From: Datura wrightii
Taxonomy: Eukaryota > Streptophyta > Magnoliopsida > Solanales > Solanaceae
Length of the DNA: 64,000 nt
Direction: 5' to 3'
NCBI GenBank assembly: GCA_035772735.1
Contig: JASDFA010000018.1
Span: 139,381,501-139,445,500 of the forward strand
Below, in pieces: positions 43,688-55,463 of this stretch (positions are counted from its first letter, which is position 1; each line of letters begins with the position of its first letter). The translations under genes and the position numbers were made by a program. The notes under the pieces were generated by a model. That model ran no database searches, was not told where the DNA came from, and saw nothing but the letters and a program-made list of their open reading frames with translations.

Positions 43688-46596
43688 TCAACATGCTGAT
43701 TTCTCCATAACCTTTACTGAAGCTACTTCCTTATTCCTTAGCCTCCGAACCTGATGATTCAAGATTGCAACGGGAATTTCCTCATAACTGAGGCTATCCT
43801 TCACACCAACACTTTCCACCAGAACCACTAAGGTTGGATCTCCCAAGCACTTTTTCAAGAGCGATACATAAAATACGAGATGAACTGAAGCTAACTCCGA
43901 AGGTAACTCTAACTCATAGGCTACTTTACCCACTCATCTCACTATCCGTTATGGGACAATATAGCAGGGGCTGAGTTTCCCTTTCTTTCCAAATATCGTT
44001 ACTCCCTTCATGGGAGATACCTTCAAAACACCCAGTCATTGATCTCGAACTCAAGCTCTCTTCTCCTTACATCTGCATATGACTTTTGGTGACTTTGAGC
44101 CATTTTCAGCCTTTCTCTTATCAACTGAACTTTCTTCATAGCCTCATTAACTGAATCTGGACCCACTAATGAAGCCTTACCGACTTCAAACCAACCAATG
44201 GGCGATCTGCACCTTCGCCCGTAAAGAACCTCAAACGGTGCCATTTGAATGTTAGGGTGATAGTTGTTGTTGTAGGCAAACTCAATAAGAGGTAAATGCT
44301 CATCCCAACTACCCTTGAAATCAATGACGCAAGCTCTCAATTTTTCCTCAAGAGTTTGGATAGTCCTCTCCGCCTGGCCATCTATTTGCGAATGAAATGT
44401 CGTGCTAAGCTTGACCTGGGTACCAAGTCCTTTTTAAAAAGATCTCCAGAACTAAGAGGTGAACTGAGTACCTCTATCCGATATGATGGACAAGGGAAGT
44501 CCATGCAATCTAACCAACTCTCGGATGTATAACTTGGCATAATCTTCCACTGAATAGGTGGTTTTGACCAGTAAAAAATGAGCAGCTTGGTCAACCTGTG
44601 CACCACAACCCAAATGGAGTCATACTGTCCACGAGTGCAGGGCAAACCTATTATGAAGTCCATGCTGATTTCTTCCCACCTCCAAGAAGGACTGCTGATA
44701 TCTTGAAGTACACCTCCCGATCTCTGATGCTCAACTTTCACTTGTTGGCAATTCGGATATCTGGCTACAAATTCTGCAATGTCCCTCTTCATGCCATTCC
44801 ACCAGTAGATTTCCTGAAAGGCATGATACATCTTGGTGGCACCTAGATGGATGGAATATCTGGATCTGTTAGCCTCATGTCATCTCCTCAAATCACCCAC
44901 GTTCGAAACACATAAGCGACCCTGGTACCGAAGTACATCATCTCCCCCTTTGGAGAAGACTTCTACCTTATGATTTTGAACAGCTTCTTTCAACTTTACC
45001 AATGTTGGATCTTCATTTTTTTTAGCCTTCACCTCAGTTACCAAGGATGACTCTGACCCATTCTGAACAACTACGCCCCCATCGGTCGAGAAAACTAATC
45101 TTACTCCCAACCGTGCAAGTCGATGTACCTCCTTCACCAGCTCCTTCTTGTCTTCACTTACGTGCGATACACTCTCCATAGAGAGTCTACTAAGGGCATC
45201 CGCCACCACATTGGCCTTACCCGGGTGGTAAAGGAAACTCATGTCATAGTCCTTAAGTAGCTCCAACCACCTCCGTTGCCAAAGATTGAGATCCTTTTGT
45301 GTGAACACATATTGTAAGCTCTTGTGGTTCGTGAATACATCTACATGAAATCCATACAAGTAGTCTCTCCATATCTTTAAAGCAAACACCATCGCGGCCA
45401 ACTCAAGATCATGGGTCAGGTAATTCTTCTTGTAAATTTTCAGCTATCTGGAAGCATATGCTATGACTTTCCCATGCTGCATCAATACATATCCCAGTCC
45501 GACTCTCAAAGCATCACAATATACAACAAAGCCATCGGTGGCCTCTGGTAGTAAACACAGGTGCTGAAGTGAGTCGAGCCTTCAATTCCTAGAAACTCTT
45601 CTCACAAGCCTCCGACCATTGGAACTTTACATTTTTATGAGTTAATCTAGTCAATGGGGCTGCATTGGATGAGAAACCTTCTACGAACCTCCGATAGTAA
45701 CCAGCTAAGCCTAAAAAGCTCCTGATCTCTGAAGGGTTTACCGGTCTGGGCCAGTTCTTCACTGCCTCTATTTTCTGGGAGTCCACCCTTATACCTTCAC
45801 TTGAAACTACATGTCCCAAGAATGCGACTGAATTCAACCAGAACTCACATTTTATGAACTTGGCGTATAGTTGTTTATCCTTGAGGGTCTGAAGTGCTAC
45901 CCTCAAGTGTGCAGTATGCTCCTCCTCGCTTCTGGAATATATCAATATATCGTCAATGAACACGATCACGAACATGTCCAGATATGCCTTGAATACCCTG
46001 TTCATCAGATCCATGAAAGCTGAAGGGGCATTGGTTAGTCCAAAAGACATAACAACGAATTCATAATGGCCATACTGAGTTATGAAAGCTGTCTTTGGGA
46101 TGTCGCTCTCCCGAACCCTGAGCTGGTGATACCCAGACCTGAGATTGATCTTGGAGAAATATTTGGAACCCTGAAGCTGATCAAATAGGTCATCAATCCT
46201 AGGTAAAAGGTATCTATTCTTGATGGTGACCTTGTTCAACTGCCTATAGTCAATACACATCCAAAGAGAACCATCTTTCTTCTGGACGAACAACACCGGG
46301 GCACCCCATGGGGACTTACTTGGTCTAATGAAACCCTTATCTAGCAAATCCTTCTACTGCTCCTTTAACTCTTTTAGCTCGGCTGAGGCCATTCAATAAG
46401 GAGGAATCGATATGGGCTGTGTGCCGAGTAAAAGATCAATCACAAGATAAATCTCCCTCTCGGGAGGAACACCTGGTAGGAAGTCTGGAAATACCTCAGG
46501 ATACTCATATACCACGGGGACTGACTGAATGGTCGGGGTCTCGGATGTGACATCCTTAAGCCTAACCAAATGGTAAATACAAGCCTTAGCAATCAT
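43688..46596 (-). pseudogene. pol: C2 pol: RT, RNase H, integrase, chromodomain-like tail (decayed)
   Basis: Linker PEVFPDFLPGVPPEREI near 46490, then RT from DKGFIRPSKSPWGAPVLF (46340): MCIDYRQLNKVTIKNRY, FVVMSFGLTNAPSAF and the catalytic FIDDILIYS near 45960, LGLAGYYRRFVEGFS. The RNase H start is degraded; LYGFHVDVFTNHKSLQYVF near 45355 has TNH where TDH is usual. Integrase: zinc region with CQQ near 44760 (first Cys read as YPNCQQ), core MDFIIGLPCTRGQ, then the later part FAYNNNYHPNIQMAPFEVLYGRRCRSP near 44280. The C-terminal 43688-43933 frame has VHLVFYVSLLKKCLGDP and VPVAILNHQVRRLRNKEVASVKV, the start of the Tekay chromodomain-like tail. Stops and frameshifts occur at 45589, 44880, 44382 and elsewhere. 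Confidence 0.9.
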
Positions 46597-46673
46597 TTTT
46601 CAAGCTTTGAGATAGCAGATAAAGCGGCCGACAGGTACCGCTGAACTACCGCTCCATTCTAAAACTGGTTCAC

Positions 46674-48239
46674 CTAGAAATCAAAACTCCATTGCTTGGG
46701 TTCTACAGTTAACAAAGCATAACATACAAACAACCAATCGATACCCAAAATGATGTCAAAATCAGTCATAGCCAATTCTACTAAGTCTACGGAGGTAACC
46801 TTATGCAATACTGTAATGGGGCAACCTCTATATACCCGCCTCGCTACGACTAAATCCCCAACTAGAGTAGACACAGAAAACGGTGCTGACAAAATTTCAA
46901 GACTGACTCCAAAATTTCTAGTAATGTAAAGTGTCACAAAACACAGTGAAGCTCCTGGATCTAACGAAGTATAAGTATCAATATGAATGGTTCGCAACAT
47001 ACCCGTAACCACATCAGGAGATGTCTCCTACTCCTGTCGAGAGGAAAGTGCATAAAATCGGTTATGGCACTGACCACCAGCTGGACTTGCTAAAGCACCC
47101 TGCTGAGTAGGACGTGCCACTGGAGCTGCCGAACTAGCTGTTGGAGTGCAGGCTCCACCACCCCCTGACCTAGCTAGGGGTCAATTCCTGAGCCTGTGTC
47201 CGGGTTATCCACACCCAAAACAAGCCTCTGAGCCCACCAAACACCTCCCTGGGTGATTCTTGCCACAACTCGCACAAGCTGGGAATGTGCGCTCTATGTG
47301 CATGCTACTCTTACCCCTCAAACCTGAGGCCCTGCTCCTCTGATCGTCTCGAGACCTGGATGGGGTACTGGCTAAAGATGGTGCTGGTTTAATAGACCTG
47401 AGCTAGGATTGCTGGTGAGGACCATCTCCTGGCCTCAGTTAGGAAAACCTGTGGCTATCAATTCTGGCCCTCTTGGCCTCTCTCTGCCTCATATAAGTTG
47501 CCTCCATCTACTGAGCATAAAGGACTATTTTTGGGTAGTCCATATCCTGATAAAGCATGGCTATTCTCCAGTCCTTGTCCAGATACTCGGCTACTCCCTG
47601 CATAAACCTGCTCACCCGCGCCTCTGGTCCATCAGTAACTCCGAGGCATACTTTGACAGGCGAGTGAACTCAAGTGAATATTCTAACACTATCATATTTC
47701 CCTGTATGAGATTAACAAACTCGACTGCCTTTAATTCCCTCATCTCCCGAGGGAAGAACCTATCGAGAAAGGCCATGTGGAACTCATCCTAGCTGATAGG
47801 GCCTGCTCCCGCTACCCTGCTGTCCTTCCATTGCTTGAACCAAATAGGCGACCTCCTTTAGCTGATAAGAGGTCAAATCAACACACTTCTCTTTTGTCAC
47901 TTTCATAACCTAAGTGACCTTCAAGATCCCTTGAATGAACCCGTGTGGATCCTCGTCCACCTTTGACCCCGTGAACTCGAGAGGGTTCATCCTCAAAAAG
48001 TTTCTAATCTGAGTCACCATTACGTTACCATTCTGTGGGACATTCGTAATAGCCTGTTGGTTGATCTGATCGGTCAAGGCCTGCACCAACTTTTGAATAG
48101 CTTCCCGAAACTCAGCGTGGGCAGCTGGATTTGGGGCCTGGGTCTCCTGGATAGGGGGAGCTTGCTGATGCATGATCATTGCCACTTTCGTGGCCTTCAT
48201 CATTCTGTTCCTCCTTCTATTTATTCTTTTGGGAGACAT
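46674..48239 (-). pseudogene. gag: C2 gag and protease (decayed)
   Basis: gag starts MSPKRINRRRNRMMKATKV at 48239, with a capsid start QIRNFLRMNPLEFTGSK and HGFIQGILKV near 47950, then many stops. A zinc region near 47200-47280 reads ACASCGKNHPGRC and ACFGCG, with a stop (TAA) inside the second knuckle. The protease (47012-46674) has SLDPGASLCFVT, with the catalytic Asp kept, and IILGIDWL. Confidence 0.85.
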
Positions 48240-48435
48240 AACTTTCTGCAATTGTGAATAGAAGGAATTAGAAGGATGGAGAGACTTTTCATCACACGAA
48301 ATGGATCATAAAAGAAGGGAACATTTCCTAAAACGTTCAGTAGCCTCTTCGTCATAGGTGTGGAGCGCTTCACACCCATGAAAAAGACTCTACCTAACGC
48401 GACTTTTAGACTCCCAGGACACATCTGAACCTATT

Positions 48436-48447
48436 TCTCTAATACCA
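48436..48447 (-). other. C2 primer binding site (initiator tRNA-Met, two mismatches)
   Basis: Minus TGGTATTAGAGA against canonical TGGTATCAGAGC, 4 bases inside the 5' LTR. Confidence 0.82.
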
Positions 48448-48451
48448 AGTT

Positions 48452-50566
48452 TGTCACGACCTGAGAGTACACCCGAATCATAGACACAGGACGAGGAGCA
48501 CCGAGGGACCCCAGGTCAACCCGTGGCGTGAGCATATAACTAAACCATTCACATAAGGCGGAAGAATTAGCTTTATAATCATGAATTAAAATGAAAACGA
48601 GACATGGACATAAGAAACAATGATATATGATCCAAACATAAACAACTGATTACTACAAGTAGGTCTGAAAGCCTCTAACCATAATAGACGGGTTGAAGAG
48701 ACAAGACCCCAACTAACCCAAACATACTGAAAACTAAAAGACAAACAAAATACAAACATGAATCCCTCGAACCATGAGGACTCACCACTGAGAACTAAGA
48801 GCAGAACTAAGTGAAAGCTAGGAGCGATGTTGAACCTGCTAACCGGAGCCTGTATCATAAAACAATACAACATAGAAAATATGAGAGTCAGTACTTGGAA
48901 TGTACTGAGTATGTGAGGTATGCAAGAAAAAACTTAAAACATAAAAATTATAGGAGTGGGGGCATCATGATCATAAATACTGAAATCATAAATACATCGT
49001 AAGACTCAAGATTTTCAAAATATTCATAAACCTGTCATAGTCATAACATGAGAGAAACATTTAATAAAACAGGACTTGAGCCAAAAGAACAAAATCATAC
49101 ATGCATTAAAACAATGAGGAACAATGAGAGATTTCTATAACCGACATACCCCATATGAGCATACATGGAGCCCGACCTGTAATCCTAGTCGGGAGGCCGT
49201 TCATACCTAGCCAAGGGTATGAACCATGAAAGGCGTGATATCACTCGTGAAGGCGCCGTAGGGAAAAAGCGACAGTCACTGAGGAGGTCCTAAACATAAC
49301 CTACGGTGGCACATAGTTCTGAGATTTAGGGTGTAACCTAGGCCCCGAACCTACTCGGTGTTAAGTACTACTCCCAAAAAATGCAGCGTGCTCATAGAAA
49401 TTCATACATGACATGCATGGCTAGTTAAATCATGATAATCATAACATGCTTGAGAAGTCGCAATACTAACCATGGAATAGGGCCCGTGGGTGGGCCAAAA
49501 TCATAGTTCATAAATCATAAGCGACATGTGGGCATTACCCATAATTTCAATCATACTTGAAATGCTTGAATTTATAGGAAACATGATCATAATAACATGT
49601 GTAATTGAAAACATGCTTGAAATTTCAAAAGTTCATATCATGCTTGAGAAGTCACCATAACCATGCATTTCAATAAAAACCCCATAATTTGGGCACATGA
49701 GCTTTTGGAGATTAAATCATTAGATATTGAATAAAATAGGTGAAAGCAGCCCAATAATCGAAACCCATGATTTTAGACATACTAAAACATGCTCATATCA
49801 ATTTTTGAGGAAACATACATTTGGGTTATGACTCATAGAGATTTAGTAGTTTTAAACATAGGATTAGGTAGAAATTGGGCACGGGTAGGGACTAAACCAC
49901 CCATTCAAACCCCACATACCTAGAATTACTTGATTCTTAACTCCCTTGAAAAGCCCCAGATGGAAACTTGAAGAAGCACGCTTGAATCCCTTTCCTCTTT
50001 CCTTCTACTTTTACATGCATCAAAATGAGGTTTGTCATGAATGATTTACCCTTAAAAGACCCTGTCCTGACCTAAAAATGACGTAGTTTAGGTCGTAGGA
50101 GCGTAGGAAATTATGAGAAAGCCCTTACTAATTCCCAGTAAATAACTATCTGGAGACCCCAACGGGCGACCTGACGAGTCGTTACCAAGGACAACAAGTC
50201 GTTGGGTCGTTTCGTCAAGTCGACTGGAATTTTTTTGCCTAGGATCCTAACAAAGGACACAATGTCTCATCCCCCGAGGCAATGACTCTTTACCAGCTTC
50301 CATCAAGTACACTTCCTCATCCTTAATTAAATCCTCAACCTTACCCCACGTTGGATCTGACGACTTGCGGTGGCTGACCACGAGTCGTTCCCATGCCCGT
50401 GGGGACCTCAAATCCTCAGCTCAGTCCAACCTTCTTATGAGACACCTGGCAACTCGTGGGGTCTCCTCACGATTCGTCTAACGGCTCATCCTGCACTGCT
50501 GCAACATTTCCCAGATTTTTCCCGTTTGACTCCCAAGTCTGATCCTTGGGTTCCCGGGGCATAACA
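48452..50566 (-). repeat. C2 5' LTR
   Basis: 2115 bp. Same ends as the 3' LTR and the same acgactcgtt array (50150-50500). The array copies differ between the two LTRs by several transitions (for example gacgactcg against gacgagtcg variants), as if the array evolves fast. Confidence 0.92.
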
Positions 50567-50571
50567 TAGCC

Positions 50572-51658
50572 AGTCTCCAAGCTCTAACGTCCTTGAACAT
50601 GATCTATATATCTTTTTGAAACTCTTAGGTCATCTGCAGTTCCTTATGATTTATACAAGTTTTGAATACATGAATTTAAGTGCTATTTTCTAGCTTTACA
50701 TGTTATATGTGCTCACTTGCAGTTATGTATTGCGAAGGAGGCCTATGCAAGCCACATATTTAGTATTCATCATTTCTATGCTATATGTGTTAAGTTGGTC
50801 TAGTATAAGCCATATCAGCTTCGTTTATGATTTTTTTCAAGATTTATTGATTTTACCCCGGTGTGGTACACCGGCTAGACGGGTTTTACCCCGGTGTGGT
50901 ACACCGGCTGGAGGTATTTTTATTTACCCCAGTGTGGTACACTGGCTGGATGAATTTTATATGGATTTTATGGTCAGCTGGCTGACGGCATTTTAGTTAT
51001 AGTTTTTAGTTTGCATTAGATGATTGCATTTACACCTCAATATTGAGCTATTGTCATGTTTCAATTTTCAAGATTCCGATGGTTACTATTCCTTATTTCT
51101 GGCCCAGTTATCATTTTTATCTTATATGTTTACAATTTTTAGCTTTACATACTAGTACATTTTATTCGTACTGACGTCTCCTCATCTAGGGACCCCTCAT
51201 GCAGTCGTATTGCAGGTACAGGCCGAGGCTCAGATCATCAGACACAATAGGAGCCAAATTTAAGCAGAATAGTGGTATGCTCCTCTCTTCTAGGAGCCAT
51301 GTCCTAGTTTGACTATTTTGAGTTTTGTATATCGCAAGGGTAGGTCGGTGCCATGTCCCGTGAATTTCAGTTTGTTTACTCTGTAGATGCTGATGTGGAC
51401 TAGTTTGCATAGTCGTTTTGGTTGTGTAGTCGTGTTGGTTTTCCATTGCTATCTTTAGCTTTATTACAGCTTTGTCGGCTTTCCAAATTACTTATTTGTC
51501 ATTATCGAGACCTTATGGGTCCAGTATTTATCTTGGTTGGTTGTGAAAGGTGGCTTGTTCGGCCTTAGTGTTACATTTTTAGATGCTATATAGTCGGCTT
51601 CTCGATCAAGCATGAATCGAGTGCCAGTTGCACCATACCCTAGTTTTGAGGCGTAACA
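50572..51658 (+). repeat. C3 5' LTR, right part (plus-strand Tekay element)
   Basis: Ends ttttgaggcgtaaca at 51658, followed by a decayed initiator tRNA-Met primer site (51663-51674, TAGTATTAGAGC; both differences are transitions). Its start is not identifiable: C2 inserted on its left side. The block around 51590-51657 has the usual gtgccagttgcaccataccc end. Confidence 0.75.
50851..50962 (+). repeat. Three copies of a palindrome-bearing ~33-bp repeat in the C3 LTR
   Basis: Core ttttaccccggtgtggtaca followed by ccggctgga, at 50851, 50884 and 50932. Each copy holds an inverted repeat, CCGGTGT-GGT-ACACCGG. In the third both arms change together (cCAGTGTggtACACTGG), so the hairpin is preserved. 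Confidence 0.85.
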
Positions 51659-53165
51659 GACTTAGTATTAGAGCAAAGTAGTGTTTAGGGAATCCACAAA
51701 GTCATGTCTAATAGAGTCTTGCTTATGGGTATGTTGTGCACCATACTTATAATCAGGAGGCTACAGCACATCTAGGAATTGTTTCACTTTTTTCACTAAT
51801 AGTTCATGCTATAGGGTGAGGTCATATGTACTGTGATATCTAAGTCATGTTATTGTTTCAGAGTATGCCTGTGAAAAGGAAGAAGACTACGAGGTTGATT
51901 GGCAGAACCATTGGAGAGTGTACTAGTCGCCCTCCAGTGGATCATGGAGATAGGTTAGAGGCTCAGAGTGGGTCTCCTGCCCCAGGTATTATAGTTCCTC
52001 TAGCACCAGTTGGAGCAATGGCAAATAGACCCCCAGCTCCTCCCGCACCAGCAGTACTTGAGGGTAGTAGAGTGGCAGACCATCCCACGCTTGTGGTACC
52101 TCTAGTTATTCCAAAAGGACAGGGTCTTGAGGGAGTTGTTCAGCTGGCTCGTATAGCTGCAGGTTAGGAGAAGTGATTAGAGGCGAGAGAGAGACATAGA
52201 GTCCAAACAACTAAGAGTTCAAGGGCCCACGAGTTCTTGAGTTTGAGACCTCCTATATTCATCTGACCAGACCCCAGAGAGGATCCTCAGGACTTTATTG
52301 ATTTGGACTTAATAGGGTGTTGAAGGTGATGCGAGCTACAGCGACTGAGGAAGTAGAGTTGGCGGCCTTCAAACTACATGATGTGTCTTTATTGTGGCAG
52401 AGGCTTGGGCTCGTTCCAGAGGAGCCAATGCACCGCTAGCTGAGTGGGAAGAGTTCTCCTAGGCCTTTATGCACCACTATCTACCCTAGGAGATTCAACA
52501 GGCTCGAGCTGAGCAGTTTTTGCACCTAAAGCAGGGAAATATGAGTGTGCGTGAGTATTGTCTTCAGTTTAATTCTCTTGCCAGGTATGCTCCGCACATG
52601 GTTCAGACGATGGAGGATAGAGTTCATTAGTTCATGTTAGGGTTGGGCATTCATATAGCTTGAGATTGTTTGGGGTATCTACTTAGGAGCACATGGACAT
52701 TGCACGAACTCAGGATTTCGCCCAACGGGTGGAGGATTTAGTTCATCAATTATGGAATACCCAGAGACAGTAGAAGCAACGAAAGAGAGCTAGCACTGTG
52801 GGTCCTTACAGAGCGTCATAGGGTGACCAGGGGCTCAGTCATCCAGGCAGTTAGTTAGGCCTATAGGGAGAGCCCCACCTCAGTTTTAGGGATAGAGAAG
52901 AGACCAACGCCTATCTCTGTCTATCTTTCGAAGACAGGAGCGGGTGGGGCAGAGGCGATCACCATTGCCGCCTTGTTCTCAGTGTGGGAAATCTCATTCA
53001 CGTCAGTGTCGTCAAGGGAATAATGTATGCTATCATTGTGGGTAGCCAGGGCACTTTATAAGGGATTATTCAGATAAGGTCGAGGTGGATCAAGCGCGAT
53101 CAACAGTTGCTTCGTCATCCTCTATTCAACCTCCCAAACCTAATCCTCAGTTAGCAGTCAGACAT
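51659..53165 (+). pseudogene. gag: C3 leader and gag of a Tekay-type element (decayed)
   Basis: gag begins MPVKRKKTTRLIGRTIGE at 51864, with a Pro-rich stretch (RPPAPPAPAV). Stops follow from 52166 on. The capsid block RAEQFLHLKQGNMSVREY lies near 52510 (the C5 equivalent is QARVDQFLHLEQGTMSVREY). The zinc region near 52971-53080 has CSQCGKSHSRQC and CYHCG, then a stop and a lost final Cys (DYSDK where DC is expected). C4 LTR sequence cuts the gag at 53165, so the rest of C3 is outside the window. Confidence 0.82.
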
Positions 53166-55463
53166 TGTCATGACCCGAACGTAGACCCAGATCGTAACAT
53201 GGGACAAAGAACCTCGAGAAGCCCCAAGTCGATCCATAGCATAAGCATATCTAACTTCATATAACTTAATGCGGAATACTAAATATAAGACATAGAGAAA
53301 ACGTAAACATAACTTAGCATATCATGACATTTGGAAAGCACTAGACATACACATAAGCTGATTACTACATAAGGTCTGAAAGCCTCTATCATATAAGATG
53401 GGTTGATGGGAAAACACCCCCAACTAACCCGGCCAAAGAGGAAATAAAAGAATCATCATACATGTCTAGTCATACGGCCCTCGGAACATGAGGATTCACC
53501 AATAAAGCTTATTGCAACATCGGGATAAACTAAGGATGGAGATGAGCCTGAGAACCAGGTCCTGTATCATGAAACGATACAACATAGAAAGTATGCAGTC
53601 AGTACGTGGAGTGTACCGAATGTGCAAGGTAAGTAAAGAGGACATTTAAAATACATAGAAGCTCATAAATGATCTTAAGAGAAGGAAATCTTGCTCTTAT
53701 CATAAATCTCATAAGATAACATAAGACTCAAGTTTTTCAAATCATTCGTAAATCGTTCATTATCATAATCATAAGAGAAATTTATCAAATCATCACTTGA
53801 GCCAATAACATAAATATAATAATGCAGAAAACATGCGGAACAATGGGAGGACTCGACATAACCAGCACCATCATGTTAGAGCCTTTCATGATCCCCTAAC
53901 TATCTCACTCAAGTGGGCAGAGTCGCCCTTGGCTTGCCATGCGAGGGACGTGCATTATATGATATCATGAAAGAGGGGGATCATTATCATTGTAATGTAT
54001 CATTATAAACCCATGGTGGCATGTGGTTATGAGACACTGGTGTAGTCCTTTTAATGTCGGGCTGCTCGGTGCTAGACATGGCTCCCAAAAACATGCATAC
54101 TAGGCTCATATGTAAATCAATAACATCATTCATTAAGATTCATGGATAAAATAAAAATTCATAATTCATTGATCCCCATTAAAACATGATTAGCCAAAAA
54201 TCAAAGGCCCTTTAGTCGGTTAACATCATAAATCGATAAATCATGAGATCCATTTCATACATCATAAATCATTCTTGAACATGTGGGCATTGCCTAATAT
54301 TTTAACATTCTTGAAAATACTTAATTTACTTGAAAATATGATTATAAACATGGGTGACTAGAAAACATTCCTTTCATCATCAATACTTCATCATACATGA
54401 AGATTCATCATAAATCTCAACTTTCATGAACTTTTTATAAATGGGCATTTTTATTTAAAAAGCTTGAAACATGATTTTAATGGAAAACAACGTAAAACTT
54501 GCCCATGATATATACTTGAGAGAAATCATATCATAAAGCATAAACAATAATTGGGCTAATTTAGATCAAGATCATAATGAAATCATAACTTGACTTTTCA
54601 TAAAAACATAAATAATTGGGCATAATTGGATTTAAATTCAAATCTATAAATTTATATTCAAAATAGTCATAAAATCTGTACATGGATCATAAAATATGAT
54701 TTAATACATGAAATAAATTTACCCATAGGTAGATCACCGAGAATTTCACAAGAATTGGAATAAACCCCATAGATCATGTAACTTGAATCTAGAATTGAAA
54801 TCCATGGAAATTGAGAAGAGCTTTGAGCATGAGAGTGAAAGGAACTCTCATTCGTAGCAGCACATACCAGGGTTGATGATCCCTTGAGTTTCCTTGAAGA
54901 TTCCAAGAAGATATGAAGAGGTTGAAGAAGAACCCTAGCTCCTTTCTTGAGAGAAAATCCAACTATTGATCTTTTGGAGAGGGTGATGATTTAGGCTAGG
55001 TTAATCCCTTTAATCTGACCTTAAGAAAGCCCAAAATGACGTCATTTAGGAGTTAGAAGCATAGGAGTTTACCAAAATACCCCCAAACTACCAAAAAAAG
55101 ACCTGGAACTGGCAGTTCCAACGACCAACAGGACAGGTCGTTGGTTGCTACAATGTCCCGTTCTGAGGATCGTTGTTCCCTGCTGCTGCTTCACTAAACT
55201 ATTCATAACATTTTACTCCAAACTCCGATTGATGCAAGGTCAGATACATTGGAAAGAAGACTTAAAGGTCTTCCATTTTATGTGCTGAATCATCCAAAAA
55301 TATTTTTCAAAGTGGGTGCTATGCTTGTTTGAAGTTGACCCTTGTAAGAACTTATATGAACACTCAATCTGTAAGGAGGCTCTCAACTCAACTTTGTACT
55401 AGAGGTTCCTTATGATGTTAATTTGCATCCAATGCACTTCCTATACTTAGGAATTGATCTTAA
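53166..55463 (-). repeat. C4: minus-strand Tekay LTR, interrupted by C5
   Basis: Starts TGTCATGACCCGAACG on the plus strand, like the C2 LTR start, directly after C3 gag. The right end is not reached: C5 begins at 55464, and the remainder should lie beyond the window. The part near 55110-55190 has caacgaccaacaggacaggt and cgttgg, another palindromic word set. Without the far end I cannot say whether C4 is a full element or a solo LTR. It contains no coding region. Confidence 0.72.

Larger units (their letters stand above)
41340..50566 (-). mobile_element. C2: complete Tekay-type chromovirus with perfect target duplication
   Basis: Both LTRs (41340-43362 and 48452-50566), primer site, gag, protease, RT, RNase H, integrase and polypurine tract are present. 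The 5-bp duplication tagcc flanks it exactly (41335-41339 and 50567-50571), which confirms both ends. All genes carry stops or frameshifts. The LTRs begin TGTTATGCCCC and end GTCGTGACA on the minus strand. Confidence 0.95.

Noticed and set aside
50851..50962. Regularly spaced palindromic repeats resembling a CRISPR array
   Set aside because: Only three copies, spacers of unequal length (one of 3-4 bases), inside a plant LTR.
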